From Desulfosporosinus sp. UBA5188 (GTDB lineage Bacteria; Bacillota; Desulfitobacteriia; Desulfitobacteriales; Desulfitobacteriaceae): a stretch of DNA of 27,352 bases. Below the pieces are notes generated by a model. That model made no database searches. It was given only the letters and a program-made list of their open reading frames with translations, and had not been told where the DNA came from. Where the stretch lies: NCBI GenBank assembly GCA_002413075.1, contig DHWG01000187.1, positions 1-27,352 of the forward strand, read 5' to 3'. Both the position numbers and the translations under genes were made by a program. Shown here piece after piece: positions 7,389 to 14,334 of this stretch (position 1 is the stretch's first letter; each line of letters opens with the position of its first letter).

Positions 7389-8765
7389 ATGAGTTCTAAA
7401 AAAGTAAAATTGGCTTGGGATGACCTGATAGTGTCAGAGAAGGAACGTCGAGCGATGGCGGAATACTTGGCCTTTCTCAGTGAAGGAAAAACTGAGCGGG
7501 AATCTTGGAAGATCTTAGAGAGCTGGGCTCAAAAAGCAGGATTTATAGCACTCGATGAGGTGCAGGGGTTTAAACCTGGACAAAAGGTCAGCCTTGCCGT
7601 GCGAGGGAAGGCGGGCATTTTGGCGATCGCGGGTCATCGGCCGTTAGATGAAGGCTTTAGATTAGTCGCGGCACATATTGATGCGCCTCGGTTAGACATA
7701 AAACAGCACCCTCTCTATGAAGAAGAAGGATTAACTTTTTTCAAGACGCATTATTATGGTGGAATTAAGAAATACCAATGGACGGCGCTGCCGTTAGCCC
7801 TTCATGGCGTCGTTATCTTGCGTGACGGACACAAAGTAGAAATCATCATCGGAGAAGTGGATGATGACCCTATTTTTACCATTACTGACTTGCTTCCTCA
7901 TTTAGCCAAAGAACAAAATGACAAAAAAATGCACGAGGGGATTACGGGGGAAGGGTTAAATCTCTTACTTGGACATGATCCTTCCAATGAAGCGGGCGAA
8001 GAACGTGCGAAATCGGCCATCCTCCATTTGTTGAAGGAAAAATATGGGATTGAAGAGGATGACTTTGTTAGCGCAGAATTAGAGGTTGTACCAGCTGGTA
8101 AGGCCCGATATTCGGGCTTGGATCGAAGTTTCATTGCGGGCTATGGGCAAGACGATCGAGTTTGTTCCTTTGCAGCGTGGAAAGCGATCGAAAAAATTGA
8201 ACAACCAGAATGGACAACGATTGTCCTCTTTGCAGATAAAGAGGAGATTGGCAGCGAATCCAATACCGGCATGAAAGCGCTCTATTTGGAGAACTTTATC
8301 GCAGAGCTTATTACCTTGCAAAATGGCACGTATGATGGCTTAAAGGTTCGCAGAGCACTTGCTAAGGCAAAAGCACTATCGGCGGATGTCGCCGCTGGAT
8401 ATGATCCCAATTACGCAGAGGTTATGGACAAACGGAATTCGGCGTACCTGGGTCGGGGTGTGGTCATTAGTAAGTATACTGGCTCCAGAGGGAAATCAGG
8501 GGCTAGTGACGCCAACCCGGAATTTATTGCGGAGGTCCGTCGGATTTTCGATGAAGCCAAAGTCTCTTGGCAAACTGCCGAGTTAGGAAAGGTCGACCAA
8601 GGGGGCGGTGGAACGATTGCTCAATATATGGCAATTTACGGCATGGAGGTCTTGGATTGCGGAGTAGGTATCCTAAGCATGCATGCACCCTGGGAAATAG
8701 CCTCAGTCGCAGATCTGATTATGATGATGCGGGCGTATCACGCCTTTCTGGTGTACGAAGATTAA
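7389..8765 (+). CDS. M18 family aminopeptidase
   Basis: This cytoplasmic zinc metallopeptidase of family M18 (aminopeptidase I type) removes N-terminal amino acids from peptides. Metal-site motifs appear in order: AAHIDAPRLDI (first zinc His), GYGQDDRVCSF (bridging Asp), FADKEEIGSES (catalytic and ligand Glu pair), and SMHAPWEIAS (C-terminal His) with the closing LIMMMRAYHAFL helix. The length of 458 residues is normal. I choose the ATG at 7389 because GGAGA at 7376-7380 is 8 bases upstream; a GTG at 7383 in frame would have only a 2-base spacer. No signal peptide is present. It probably serves peptide turnover, consistent with an amino-acid-using anaerobe. Confidence 0.93.
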   Translation: MSSKKVKLAWDDLIVSEKERRAMAEYLAFLSEGKTERESWKILESWAQKAGFIALDEVQGFKPGQKVSLAVRGKAGILAIAGHRPLDEGFRLVAAHIDAPRLDIKQHPLYEEEGLTFFKTHYYGGIKKYQWTALPLALHGVVILRDGHKVEIIIGEVDDDPIFTITDLLPHLAKEQNDKKMHEGITGEGLNLLLGHDPSNEAGEERAKSAILHLLKEKYGIEEDDFVSAELEVVPAGKARYSGLDRSFIAGYGQDDRVCSFAAWKAIEKIEQPEWTTIVLFADKEEIGSESNTGMKALYLENFIAELITLQNGTYDGLKVRRALAKAKALSADVAAGYDPNYAEVMDKRNSAYLGRGVVISKYTGSRGKSGASDANPEFIAEVRRIFDEAKVSWQTAELGKVDQGGGGTIAQYMAIYGMEVLDCGVGILSMHAPWEIASVADLIMMMRAYHAFLVYED

Positions 8766-8795
8766 CGAACATGACTGGAAAGGGGGATAAAGACG

Positions 8796-9710
8796 ATGAA
8801 TTTCTCTTGGATTACAGAAAATATTGGCTACTTTGATTGGCAAAAATTTGGTTTTTCTGCTTTATATAAAGTGCTTTATATTGTTGTGATCCTCGTCGTA
8901 GCACGTGTAACGTACGGCTTACTTATTTATCTATTAAAGCGTATGTTAGTTGATCGAAAAGGAAAACATCTTCTGGATGAACGTAAAGCAAATACACTGT
9001 TTTCGCTCCTCCGAAGTGTGTTGTTTTATGTGATAACCTTTACGGTTTTTTTGACCTCCATTAAAAATATTTTTAATTTTGATACAGGAACACTGATGGC
9101 TTCGGCGAGCGTATTGGGCGTGGCCATTGGTTTTGGATCGCAGAGTTTGGTTAAAGACATCATTGGCGGTTTCTTTATTCTGTTTGAGGATCAGTTCTCG
9201 GTGGGAGAATTAGTCCAAACGGGGGAATTCACGGGAACGATCGAAGAAACTGGGATTCGCACGACCCATATAAGGGCATGGGGTGGGGAACTACACATTA
9301 TTCCTAATGGGAGCATTACGGCGGTTACGAACTTCAGTCGAGGAAAGATGTTAGCTAAGGTTGAAATTCAAATTCCCTATGATGAAGATCTTGACCGAGC
9401 GATGGGCGTGATGAGCACTGTTTGCGAAGAAGTCACCCTAGAGTTTGGAGAGAAAATTATTGAAGCGCCCACCGTCCAAGGTGTTACCCAGTTCGGAGAG
9501 CGTAATGTCGTTTTGCGGGTGATTGCTTTCACCCAGCCTGATGAACAGTGGAGTTTAGAACGTGAACTGCGCCGGCGAATTCACAGTGCCTTTTTGAAAG
9601 AAGGAATTCGCACACCACAGTTTCAAAGCATTATTATGACAGATCCCATGAAACGTTCTTCGACTGATCCCCAAGAGACGATGATGGACTCGAGTAAGAC
9701 TGAAGAATAA
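8796..9710 (+). CDS. MscS family mechanosensitive channel
   Basis: This 304-residue protein is a small-conductance mechanosensitive channel of the MscS superfamily, which releases solutes on hypo-osmotic shock. Three transmembrane helices are visible: about residues 22-42, 65-85, and the pore helix near 95-125 with the family's Gly/Ala packing pattern (SASVLGVAIGFGSQSLVKDIIGG). The beta domain follows (FSVGELVQTGEFTGTIEETGIRTTHIR, then IIPNGSI), and the C-terminal alpha-beta domain runs to about residue 285. It is compact, the YkuT/MscS size class, without extra N-terminal helices. It is preceded by AAAGGGGG and sits 30 bases after the peptidase stop. Confidence 0.93.
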   Translation: MNFSWITENIGYFDWQKFGFSALYKVLYIVVILVVARVTYGLLIYLLKRMLVDRKGKHLLDERKANTLFSLLRSVLFYVITFTVFLTSIKNIFNFDTGTLMASASVLGVAIGFGSQSLVKDIIGGFFILFEDQFSVGELVQTGEFTGTIEETGIRTTHIRAWGGELHIIPNGSITAVTNFSRGKMLAKVEIQIPYDEDLDRAMGVMSTVCEEVTLEFGEKIIEAPTVQGVTQFGERNVVLRVIAFTQPDEQWSLERELRRRIHSAFLKEGIRTPQFQSIIMTDPMKRSSTDPQETMMDSSKTEE

Positions 9711-9732
9711 ATGCGAGAGAGGGGGGCAACAG

Positions 9733-9927
9733 ATGATTCCGTTGAAAGTAGGAGATATCGTTCGTCTTCGAAAAACACACCCTTGTGGAAGCATCGATTG
9801 GAAAGTGATGCGAACAGGCATGGACTTTCGAATTCAGTGCTTAGGCTGTCAACACCAAGCCTGGATTCCCCGCATCAAACTCGAACGCAACATAAAGGAG
9901 ATTCTTCAAAGTGCTGAAGAAAATTAG
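9733..9927 (+). CDS. DUF951 family protein
   Basis: This 64-residue basic cytoplasmic protein belongs to DUF951, a small Firmicutes family. The N-terminus reads VGDIVRLRKTHPCGS with a following DWKVMRTGMDFRIQCLGC, giving a conserved Cys (in HPCGS) and a CxxC pair that may bind zinc. In Firmicutes genomes the family is commonly found beside mscS-type genes and ychF, as here. The ATG is preceded by a GAGAGAGGGGGG tract at 9715-9726. The family function is unknown to me; an RNA- or DNA-binding role would fit the basic character but is unproven. Confidence 0.85.
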   Translation: MIPLKVGDIVRLRKTHPCGSIDWKVMRTGMDFRIQCLGCQHQAWIPRIKLERNIKEILQSAEEN

Positions 9928-9934
9928 GATAAGG

Positions 9935-9964
9935 TTGCGAAAAGAGCAAAACATCACATATAAT
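9935..9964 (+). promoter_or_regulatory. Sigma-A-like promoter for ychF
   Basis: TTGCGA (9935-9940), an 18-base spacer and TATAAT (9959-9964). The predicted start near 9971 gives a leader of about 35 bases before the ychF ATG at 10006. Confidence 0.6.
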
Positions 9965-10005
9965 CTGGAGAGAGTGTTTGTCCGTGTATAAAGAGGAGGG
10001 AAAGC

Positions 10006-11106
10006 ATGACATTACATGCCGGAATTGTTGGGTTACCGAATGTTGGTAAATCAACCTTATTTAACGCGATTACTCAAGCGGGTGCTGAGGCTGCAAATTA
10101 CCCATTCTGCACGATTGAACCGAATGTAGGAATGGTCGAAGTCCCTGATTTCCGCTTGCAAAAACTGGCTGATATTGTTCATCCCAAGAAGATTGTTGCA
10201 GCGACCGTTGATTTTGTGGATATTGCTGGACTCGTAAAGGGTGCAAGCAAAGGAGAGGGCTTAGGAAATAAATTCCTGTCCCATATCCGTGAAGTTGATG
10301 CCATAGTTCATGTTGTGCGTTGCTTTGAAGACGAGAACGTGATCCACGTCGAAGGAACCGTGAACCCTAAACGGGATATTGAGACGATAGACCTTGAGTT
10401 GGTCTTAGCGGACATGGAAAGTGTGGAGAAACGAGCGGACCGTTCGTCTAAACTCTTAAAGACGAAGGATAAAAATGCTTTAGGCGAAATGGCACTTTTG
10501 GAACGTTTAAAGGAAGTCTTTAATCAGGGAAAAGGGGCGCGTTTTTTGACTTATACGGACGAGGAGCGCGCTATACTTAAGGGCTTTTCACTTTTGACGC
10601 TGAAACCTGTGCTCTATGTTGCGAATGTCAGTGAAGAGGGTCTCTCCACGGCGGAAGATAATCCCTATGTTCAACAAGTCATGGCGATTGCAGCGGAAGA
10701 GGGTGCTCAAGCCGTGGTGGTTTGTGCCCAGATTGAAGCGGAGATTGCAGAACTTGAAGAGGATGAGAAAGAGGTCTTCTTACAAGACTTAGGCCTCCAA
10801 GAGTCGGGATTAGACCATTTAATTCGGGTGGCCTTTGATTTACTCGGCCTTATGACGTTCTTTACGGCAGGGCCTTTGGAAGCGAAAGCCTGGACAATTC
10901 ATCAAGAAACTAAGGCTCCTCAAGCGGCAGGGGTGATCCATACTGATTTTGAACACGGATTTATTCGGGCTGAAGTCGTTGGGTATAAGGATTTTGTGGC
11001 CAATAATGGGATGAACGGTGCTAGGGATAAAGGTTTAGTGCGCTTGGAAGGCAAAGAATATATTATGCGTGACGGAGACATTGTTCACTTCCGGTTTAAT
11101 GTTTAA
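10006..11106 (+). CDS. ychF: YchF/OLA1 family ribosome-associated ATPase
   Basis: This 366-residue P-loop NTPase of the Obg-related YchF group prefers ATP to GTP and is linked to ribosome function and stress responses. The G1 motif is GLPNVGKS at residues 9-16. The YchF switch region is NYPFCTIEPNVG, and G3 is DIAGLVKGASKGEGLGNKFL. The usual G4 NKxD is replaced, as in the family, here by NVSE. A coiled-coil segment lies near residues 130-200, and the C-terminal TGS domain ends in GDIVHFRFNV. Length and motif order are canonical. It has its own promoter and sits just upstream of the rpsF operon promoter. Confidence 0.96.
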   Translation: MTLHAGIVGLPNVGKSTLFNAITQAGAEAANYPFCTIEPNVGMVEVPDFRLQKLADIVHPKKIVAATVDFVDIAGLVKGASKGEGLGNKFLSHIREVDAIVHVVRCFEDENVIHVEGTVNPKRDIETIDLELVLADMESVEKRADRSSKLLKTKDKNALGEMALLERLKEVFNQGKGARFLTYTDEERAILKGFSLLTLKPVLYVANVSEEGLSTAEDNPYVQQVMAIAAEEGAQAVVVCAQIEAEIAELEEDEKEVFLQDLGLQESGLDHLIRVAFDLLGLMTFFTAGPLEAKAWTIHQETKAPQAAGVIHTDFEHGFIRAEVVGYKDFVANNGMNGARDKGLVRLEGKEYIMRDGDIVHFRFNV

Positions 11107-11130
11107 GGGAACATGAATTTTATAAAAAAG

Positions 11131-11159
11131 TTGCTTTTAAGGACAATGAATGGTATAAT
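11131..11159 (+). promoter_or_regulatory. Promoter of the rpsF-ssb-rpsR operon
   Basis: TTGCTT (11131-11136), a 17-base spacer, and a perfect TATAAT (11154-11159). The predicted start is near 11166, just before the structured leader. Confidence 0.8.
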
Positions 11160-11171
11160 TTCTGCTTGTTA

Positions 11172-11212
11172 GACTAAATATTCCCTGCTCCGTTTAACGG
11201 GGCCGTTTAGTC
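11172..11212 (+). ncRNA. S6:S18-type ribosomal protein leader of rpsF
   Basis: The 5' untranslated region folds into an outer stem P1 (GACTAAA 11172-11178 with TTTAGTC 11206-11212) and an inner stem P2 (CTCCGT 11188-11193 with ACGGGG 11197-11202). An unpaired CCG at 11203-11205 lies exactly between P2 and the 3' strand of P1. This arrangement matches the known bacterial S6:S18 leader, which mimics the 16S rRNA binding site so that the S6-S18 heterodimer represses its own operon. Both rpsF and rpsR are in the operon behind it. The pairing is read directly; the regulation is inferred from the family. Confidence 0.75.
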
Positions 11213-11229
11213 CGGGGGGAGGTGCAAAT

Positions 11230-11517
11230 ATGAAAGCGTACGAATTACTTTATATCATCCGACCAGATCTCGATGAGGAAGCAACCACAGCACTGGTTGA
11301 TCGTTTAAGTGGGCTCGTTGCCACAAATGGCGGCGACAACTTGACGGTTGAAAAGTGGGGTAAGCGTCGGTTAGCTTATGAAATTGAAGATTACAAAGAT
11401 GGTCAATACATTCTGATGAACTTTGAAGGCGAAGGTCGTACATCGCAGGAAATCGAACGGGTTATGAAGATTTCCGAAGATGTCATCCGTTTCCTCACGG
11501 TTAGAAAAGATGACTAG
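11230..11517 (+). CDS. rpsF: 30S ribosomal protein S6
   Basis: This 95-residue small-subunit protein binds the central domain of 16S rRNA together with S18. The N-terminus MKAYELLYIIRPDLDEEA and the WGKRRLAYEIEDYKDGQYILMNFEG segment are typical of S6, and the length is normal. The ATG is preceded by GGGGGGAGGTG. It is the first gene of the operon rpsF-ssb-rpsR, with 18 bases to ssb and 21 from ssb to rpsR. It is expected to be autoregulated through the leader directly upstream. Confidence 0.97.
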   Translation: MKAYELLYIIRPDLDEEATTALVDRLSGLVATNGGDNLTVEKWGKRRLAYEIEDYKDGQYILMNFEGEGRTSQEIERVMKISEDVIRFLTVRKDD

Positions 11518-11535
11518 AAGGATGGTGGGGCGTAC

Positions 11536-11946
11536 ATGTTGAATCGAGTCGTTTTGATTGGCCGATTAACCAAAGACCCCGAACTGCGTTACACGCCAAA
11601 TGGTGTAGCGGTAACAAACTTTACATTAGCCGTTGAACGTAATTTTAAGAACGCTCAGGGTGAAAAGGAAACAGACTTCTTTTCATGTTCCGTGTTTAAA
11701 CAACTTGCCGAACTTTGTGCGAACTACCTGGCCAAAGGAAAGCTTGCTTCAATCGATGGACGAATCCAAATTAGAACTTACAATGATAAGGACGGCCAAA
11801 AGCATTGGGTTACAGAAATCATCGGTGAAAATGTTCAATTCCTAAGTCCGAAGGATGGCGGGGATGGGAACGCGGAGTCACCGGCTAAAAATGGAAAAGG
11901 CTCGTTTGGACATGAAGTGAATTTGGATGATGACATCCCATTCTAA
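11536..11946 (+). CDS. ssb: Single-stranded DNA-binding protein
   Basis: This 136-residue SSB coats single-stranded DNA in replication, repair and recombination and recruits partners through its tail. The OB fold is clear from MLNRVVLIGRLTKDPELRYTPNG, FTLAVER, and DFFSCSVFKQLAELCANYLAKG up to about residue 105. A low-complexity Gly/Asn/Lys linker leads to the acidic tip DDDIPF that binds partner proteins. Its position between rpsF and rpsR is the classic Firmicutes order. An SSB-sized gap of 18 bases with GGATGGTGGGG precedes the ATG. Confidence 0.97.
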   Translation: MLNRVVLIGRLTKDPELRYTPNGVAVTNFTLAVERNFKNAQGEKETDFFSCSVFKQLAELCANYLAKGKLASIDGRIQIRTYNDKDGQKHWVTEIIGENVQFLSPKDGGDGNAESPAKNGKGSFGHEVNLDDDIPF

Positions 11947-11967
11947 GTAAGGAAGGGGAGAATTAGT

Positions 11968-12198
11968 ATGAAACGTGAACGAGGACGTCGCCCACGTAAG
12001 CGGGTATGCAGTTTTTGTGTCGATAAAATTGTGTCTATGGATTACAAAGAGACACATAAAGTACGTAAGTATGTTACGGATCGTGGCAAAATATTGCCGC
12101 GACGCATTTCAGGAAACTGTGCCATGCATCAACGTCAAGTGACATTATGTATCAAACGGGCTCGCAGTATTGCCTTGTTGCCATATAGCATAGAGTAA
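11968..12198 (+). CDS. rpsR: 30S ribosomal protein S18, cysteine-containing form
   Basis: This 76-residue basic protein is S18, which pairs with S6 on 16S rRNA. The core YKETHKVRKYVTDRGKILPRR and the C-terminal QVTLCIKRARSIALLPY are diagnostic. Cys14 and Cys17 (CSFC) plus Cys51 and His54 (CAMH) give the four-ligand zinc set of the C+ form of S18. Species with a second, zinc-free copy often switch between forms under zinc limitation; no second copy is in the window. GGAAGGGGAG precedes the ATG. It closes the operon, followed within two bases by a terminator. Confidence 0.97.
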   Translation: MKRERGRRPRKRVCSFCVDKIVSMDYKETHKVRKYVTDRGKILPRRISGNCAMHQRQVTLCIKRARSIALLPYSIE

Positions 12199-12199
12199 G

Positions 12200-12228
12200 A
12201 GAAGGGAGCGAGAGCTCCCTTCTTTATT
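12200..12228 (+). terminator. Terminator of the rpsF operon
   Basis: A perfect 10-bp stem, AGAAGGGAGC (12200-12209) with GCTCCCTTCT (12214-12223), is closed by a GAGA tetraloop (GNRA type) and followed by TTATTTT. It begins immediately after the rpsR stop. Confidence 0.92.
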
Positions 12229-12239
12229 TTACTAGTCAG

Positions 12240-12416
12240 AAAGTATAACTTTTTGTTATATACTTTTTGGAAGGTCCCTTCTCGCCATCACGGCGCCTTA
12301 CCATCCTTGGTGGCGCTCTAATCAGAAACATCGTGTTTCAAGTCTTGGCTACAGGGACACTCGGCCACCCTTGGCCAGCGCATCAGTGCAACTAAGGCGA
12401 CCGCCTCCGCTAGGCA
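12240..12416. repeat. Multi-hairpin noncoding element
   Basis: This 177-base stretch has no usable ORF but contains a string of inverted repeats. AAGTATAAC/GTTATATACTT (12241-12265) is followed by TTTTT. CGCC/GGCG pairs at 12283-12295. GCGCC plus ACCA pairs with TGGT plus GGCGC (12293-12316) with a TT bulge. GAAACA/TGTTTC pairs at 12325-12339, GGCCA/TGGCC at 12363-12376, GCGC/GTGC at 12378-12389, and GCCT/AGGC near 12402-12414. It is more G+C-rich than the A/T-rich stretch after it (12420-12460). I think it is a copy of a genome-wide intergenic repeat or a structured RNA, but one copy cannot prove that. The remaining bases to 12530 show no gene. Confidence 0.55.
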
Positions 12417-12544
12417 AGTTTTCTATATTTTTAAGTTATTATAAGAGTTTGGTTAAATTTTCATCAGACTCCAGTGCAGGAGATTTGAAGGGTTATCACG
12501 AACTGTATTGCATAGTGTAAAATGGACTTTAGGAGGGGGCAACC

Positions 12545-12856
12545 CTGGAAAATTTAGAAGTTGATATTGTCAAGGGCTTAAGGGCCATTGATGAACTAAA
12601 AGTCAATTTAATTCAGGCGCAGTGGCTTATCCAGCATGGGACACTGAGCGGTTCAGAAGATGAGATGGTCAATGGATTGGCAGATCTTGTGGGCATGAGT
12701 TATTTGCTGGCACGGCGGTTGGGTTTTGACTTTTCCCGTCTGGATCGCATGCTTTTACAACGTCTTGAGGGATTAAAAAATACAGATGAAATGAATCTTG
12801 AAAAGCAGTGGGGAGATTTAAGCTTACTTTTAAGCTATCTTGCCCCTGAAGACTAA
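12545..12856 (+). CDS. MazG-like family protein, CTG start
   Basis: This 103-residue helical protein resembles the MazG-like (all-alpha NTP pyrophosphohydrolase) group that sits between rpsR and yybS in many Firmicutes. The core pattern SEDEMVNGLADLVGMSYLLARRLG is the diagnostic part. The first ATG in frame is at 12665 and would remove the first 40 residues, including a well-formed helix (VDIVKGLRAIDELKVNLIQAQWLI). The only start consistent with the excellent AGGAGG at 12531-12536 is the CTG at 12545, 8 bases downstream. No ATG, GTG or TTG in frame is closer. The enzymatic role is not established: the usual EExxE metal motif of true MazG enzymes is only partly seen. Confidence 0.75.
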   Translation: MENLEVDIVKGLRAIDELKVNLIQAQWLIQHGTLSGSEDEMVNGLADLVGMSYLLARRLGFDFSRLDRMLLQRLEGLKNTDEMNLEKQWGDLSLLLSYLAPED

Positions 12857-12876
12857 GCATAGGAGAATTGTAGAAC

Positions 12877-13812
12877 ATGCTGTTAAGAGATGAAGAGGTT
12901 TTGAACTTTTTAGCTAGTGCTATCCTAGTGACGTTTCCTTGGTTGGGAATCGTTTTGGGAACATGGGGCTTTATCTGGGGAGCGCTTATGTTACTCGCAG
13001 TGTTTTTGGTAGGCCGTCGAAGAGGGTTGCCAATAGCTGCGTTGTCGTTAATAATGGGCTATGTTGTTGTGTTGCTTATATATGGAGCAACAGCCTTCAA
13101 CGTGATGAGCCTCGTTCCCTTGGCAGGACTATTAAGCGTTCTAGGTTGGCGGAGACATTGGCCAGTGCGTGTGACCTTCTTCTGGAGTGCTGCGTTGGCA
13201 GCAGCTTTAGGGACGATACCCACCCTTTCATTCATGGCGCAAGGGTTTAGTTCAGTCAACGTAAGTGACATGATTAATACGACAGTTCAACAATACCAAG
13301 CTTCGGGATTACTGACAGTCATGCAAGAGCAAGGGATCACAGAGGTGCAGATTCGTGATTTACTCAAACAAGGAATTCATATTTACTCTTTAATCCTTCC
13401 TAGTTTTGCTGCTCTAGGCGCCTTAGTTGAGTTCGGATTTGTTTTTTATTTTGTTAGAATCTGGTTTAAACATAGTGAGGGACGGATCCCGTTCACCCGT
13501 TGGCGTTTGCCTTGGTATGCAGTTTGGGGTGCCGTTTTAGGTCTTGCCTTTTATCTTTTAGGTGATCAATTTTCTTGGACAGCGTTACGTATACTCGGTA
13601 TAAATTTAATGGTTATTTATGCAGCCTTAACCTTGGTGTTAGGGGTTTCAACGTTTGTGTATTTGTTGCAATCCCCTAAAATTCCTCGCTTTTTAAAGAT
13701 CGCCTTGGTCTTGGCTAGTTTTTTTTATCTCTTCTTCAGTGTCGTCAGCCTAGTAATGTTTGGTTTGTTTGACCTAGTCTTTAATTTTCGTCGGTTACCA
13801 GAAGAAACGTAA
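12877..13812 (+). CDS. yybS: DUF2232 (YybS) family membrane protein
   Basis: This 311-residue multi-pass membrane protein has about eight hydrophobic segments: 8-28, 30-50, 52-72, 80-100, 165-190, 210-230, 240-265 and 275-305. It belongs to the YybS/DUF2232 family. The position next to rplI is conserved in Firmicutes. The function is not known; a transporter-like or small-molecule-binding role has been suggested from fold similarity with ECF-type S components, which I cannot confirm here. The ATG is preceded by TAGGAGAATTG. It lies only 12 bases before rplI, with no gdpP (DHH phosphodiesterase) in between, unlike B. subtilis. Confidence 0.88.
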   Translation: MLLRDEEVLNFLASAILVTFPWLGIVLGTWGFIWGALMLLAVFLVGRRRGLPIAALSLIMGYVVVLLIYGATAFNVMSLVPLAGLLSVLGWRRHWPVRVTFFWSAALAAALGTIPTLSFMAQGFSSVNVSDMINTTVQQYQASGLLTVMQEQGITEVQIRDLLKQGIHIYSLILPSFAALGALVEFGFVFYFVRIWFKHSEGRIPFTRWRLPWYAVWGAVLGLAFYLLGDQFSWTALRILGINLMVIYAALTLVLGVSTFVYLLQSPKIPRFLKIALVLASFFYLFFSVVSLVMFGLFDLVFNFRRLPEET

Positions 13813-13824
13813 GGAGGAATTCAT

Positions 13825-14271
13825 ATGAAGGTTATTCTTCAAGCAGATGTCAAAGGAACAGGTAAAAAGGGACAGGTTTTTGAAGTGGCTGATGGGTATG
13901 CTAGAAACTTTCTTTTACCTAAAAAATTAGCGGTTCCAGCGACGACTGGAAATGTACTGGATATCTCCCATAAGAAAGAACTCGAAGAGGGTCGAAAGGG
14001 AAGAGAAAAAGAAGCAGCTGTTGCCTTAGCGGATAAACTCAGTGCTCTGATGATTGAAGTTAAAACCAAGACGGGTGAAGGTGGGCGCTTGTTTGGTTCT
14101 GTCACCAGTAAGGAAATTGCAGACGGTCTCAAAAAGCAGCATGGGGTTGAAGTAGATAAACGAAAGATCGACATAAAGGAGCCGATTAAGGCTCTGGGAG
14201 ACTATGAGGTCCATGTAAAAATACATCCTGACGTAATCGCCACACTAAAGGTTCGGGTTATTACGTTGTAA
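13825..14271 (+). CDS. rplI: 50S ribosomal protein L9
   Basis: This 148-residue large-subunit protein has two globular domains joined by a long helix. The N-domain signature MKVILQADVKGTGKKGQVFEVADGYARNFLLPKKLA is complete, the connecting helix covers about residues 42-75, and the C-domain contains GRLFGSVTSKEIADGL and ends VKVRVITL-like (ATLKVRVITL). AAGGAGGAATTC before the ATG is a strong ribosome site. It is 12 bases after yybS and probably in one transcript with it; lonC follows after 63 bases with no terminator. Confidence 0.97.
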   Translation: MKVILQADVKGTGKKGQVFEVADGYARNFLLPKKLAVPATTGNVLDISHKKELEEGRKGREKEAAVALADKLSALMIEVKTKTGEGGRLFGSVTSKEIADGLKKQHGVEVDKRKIDIKEPIKALGDYEVHVKIHPDVIATLKVRVITL

Positions 14272-14334
14272 GTGACATCGTCCACAGATAACCTCTGAAA
14301 GTTAGAACCTCCAACCACGAAAGGGGACCCCTTA

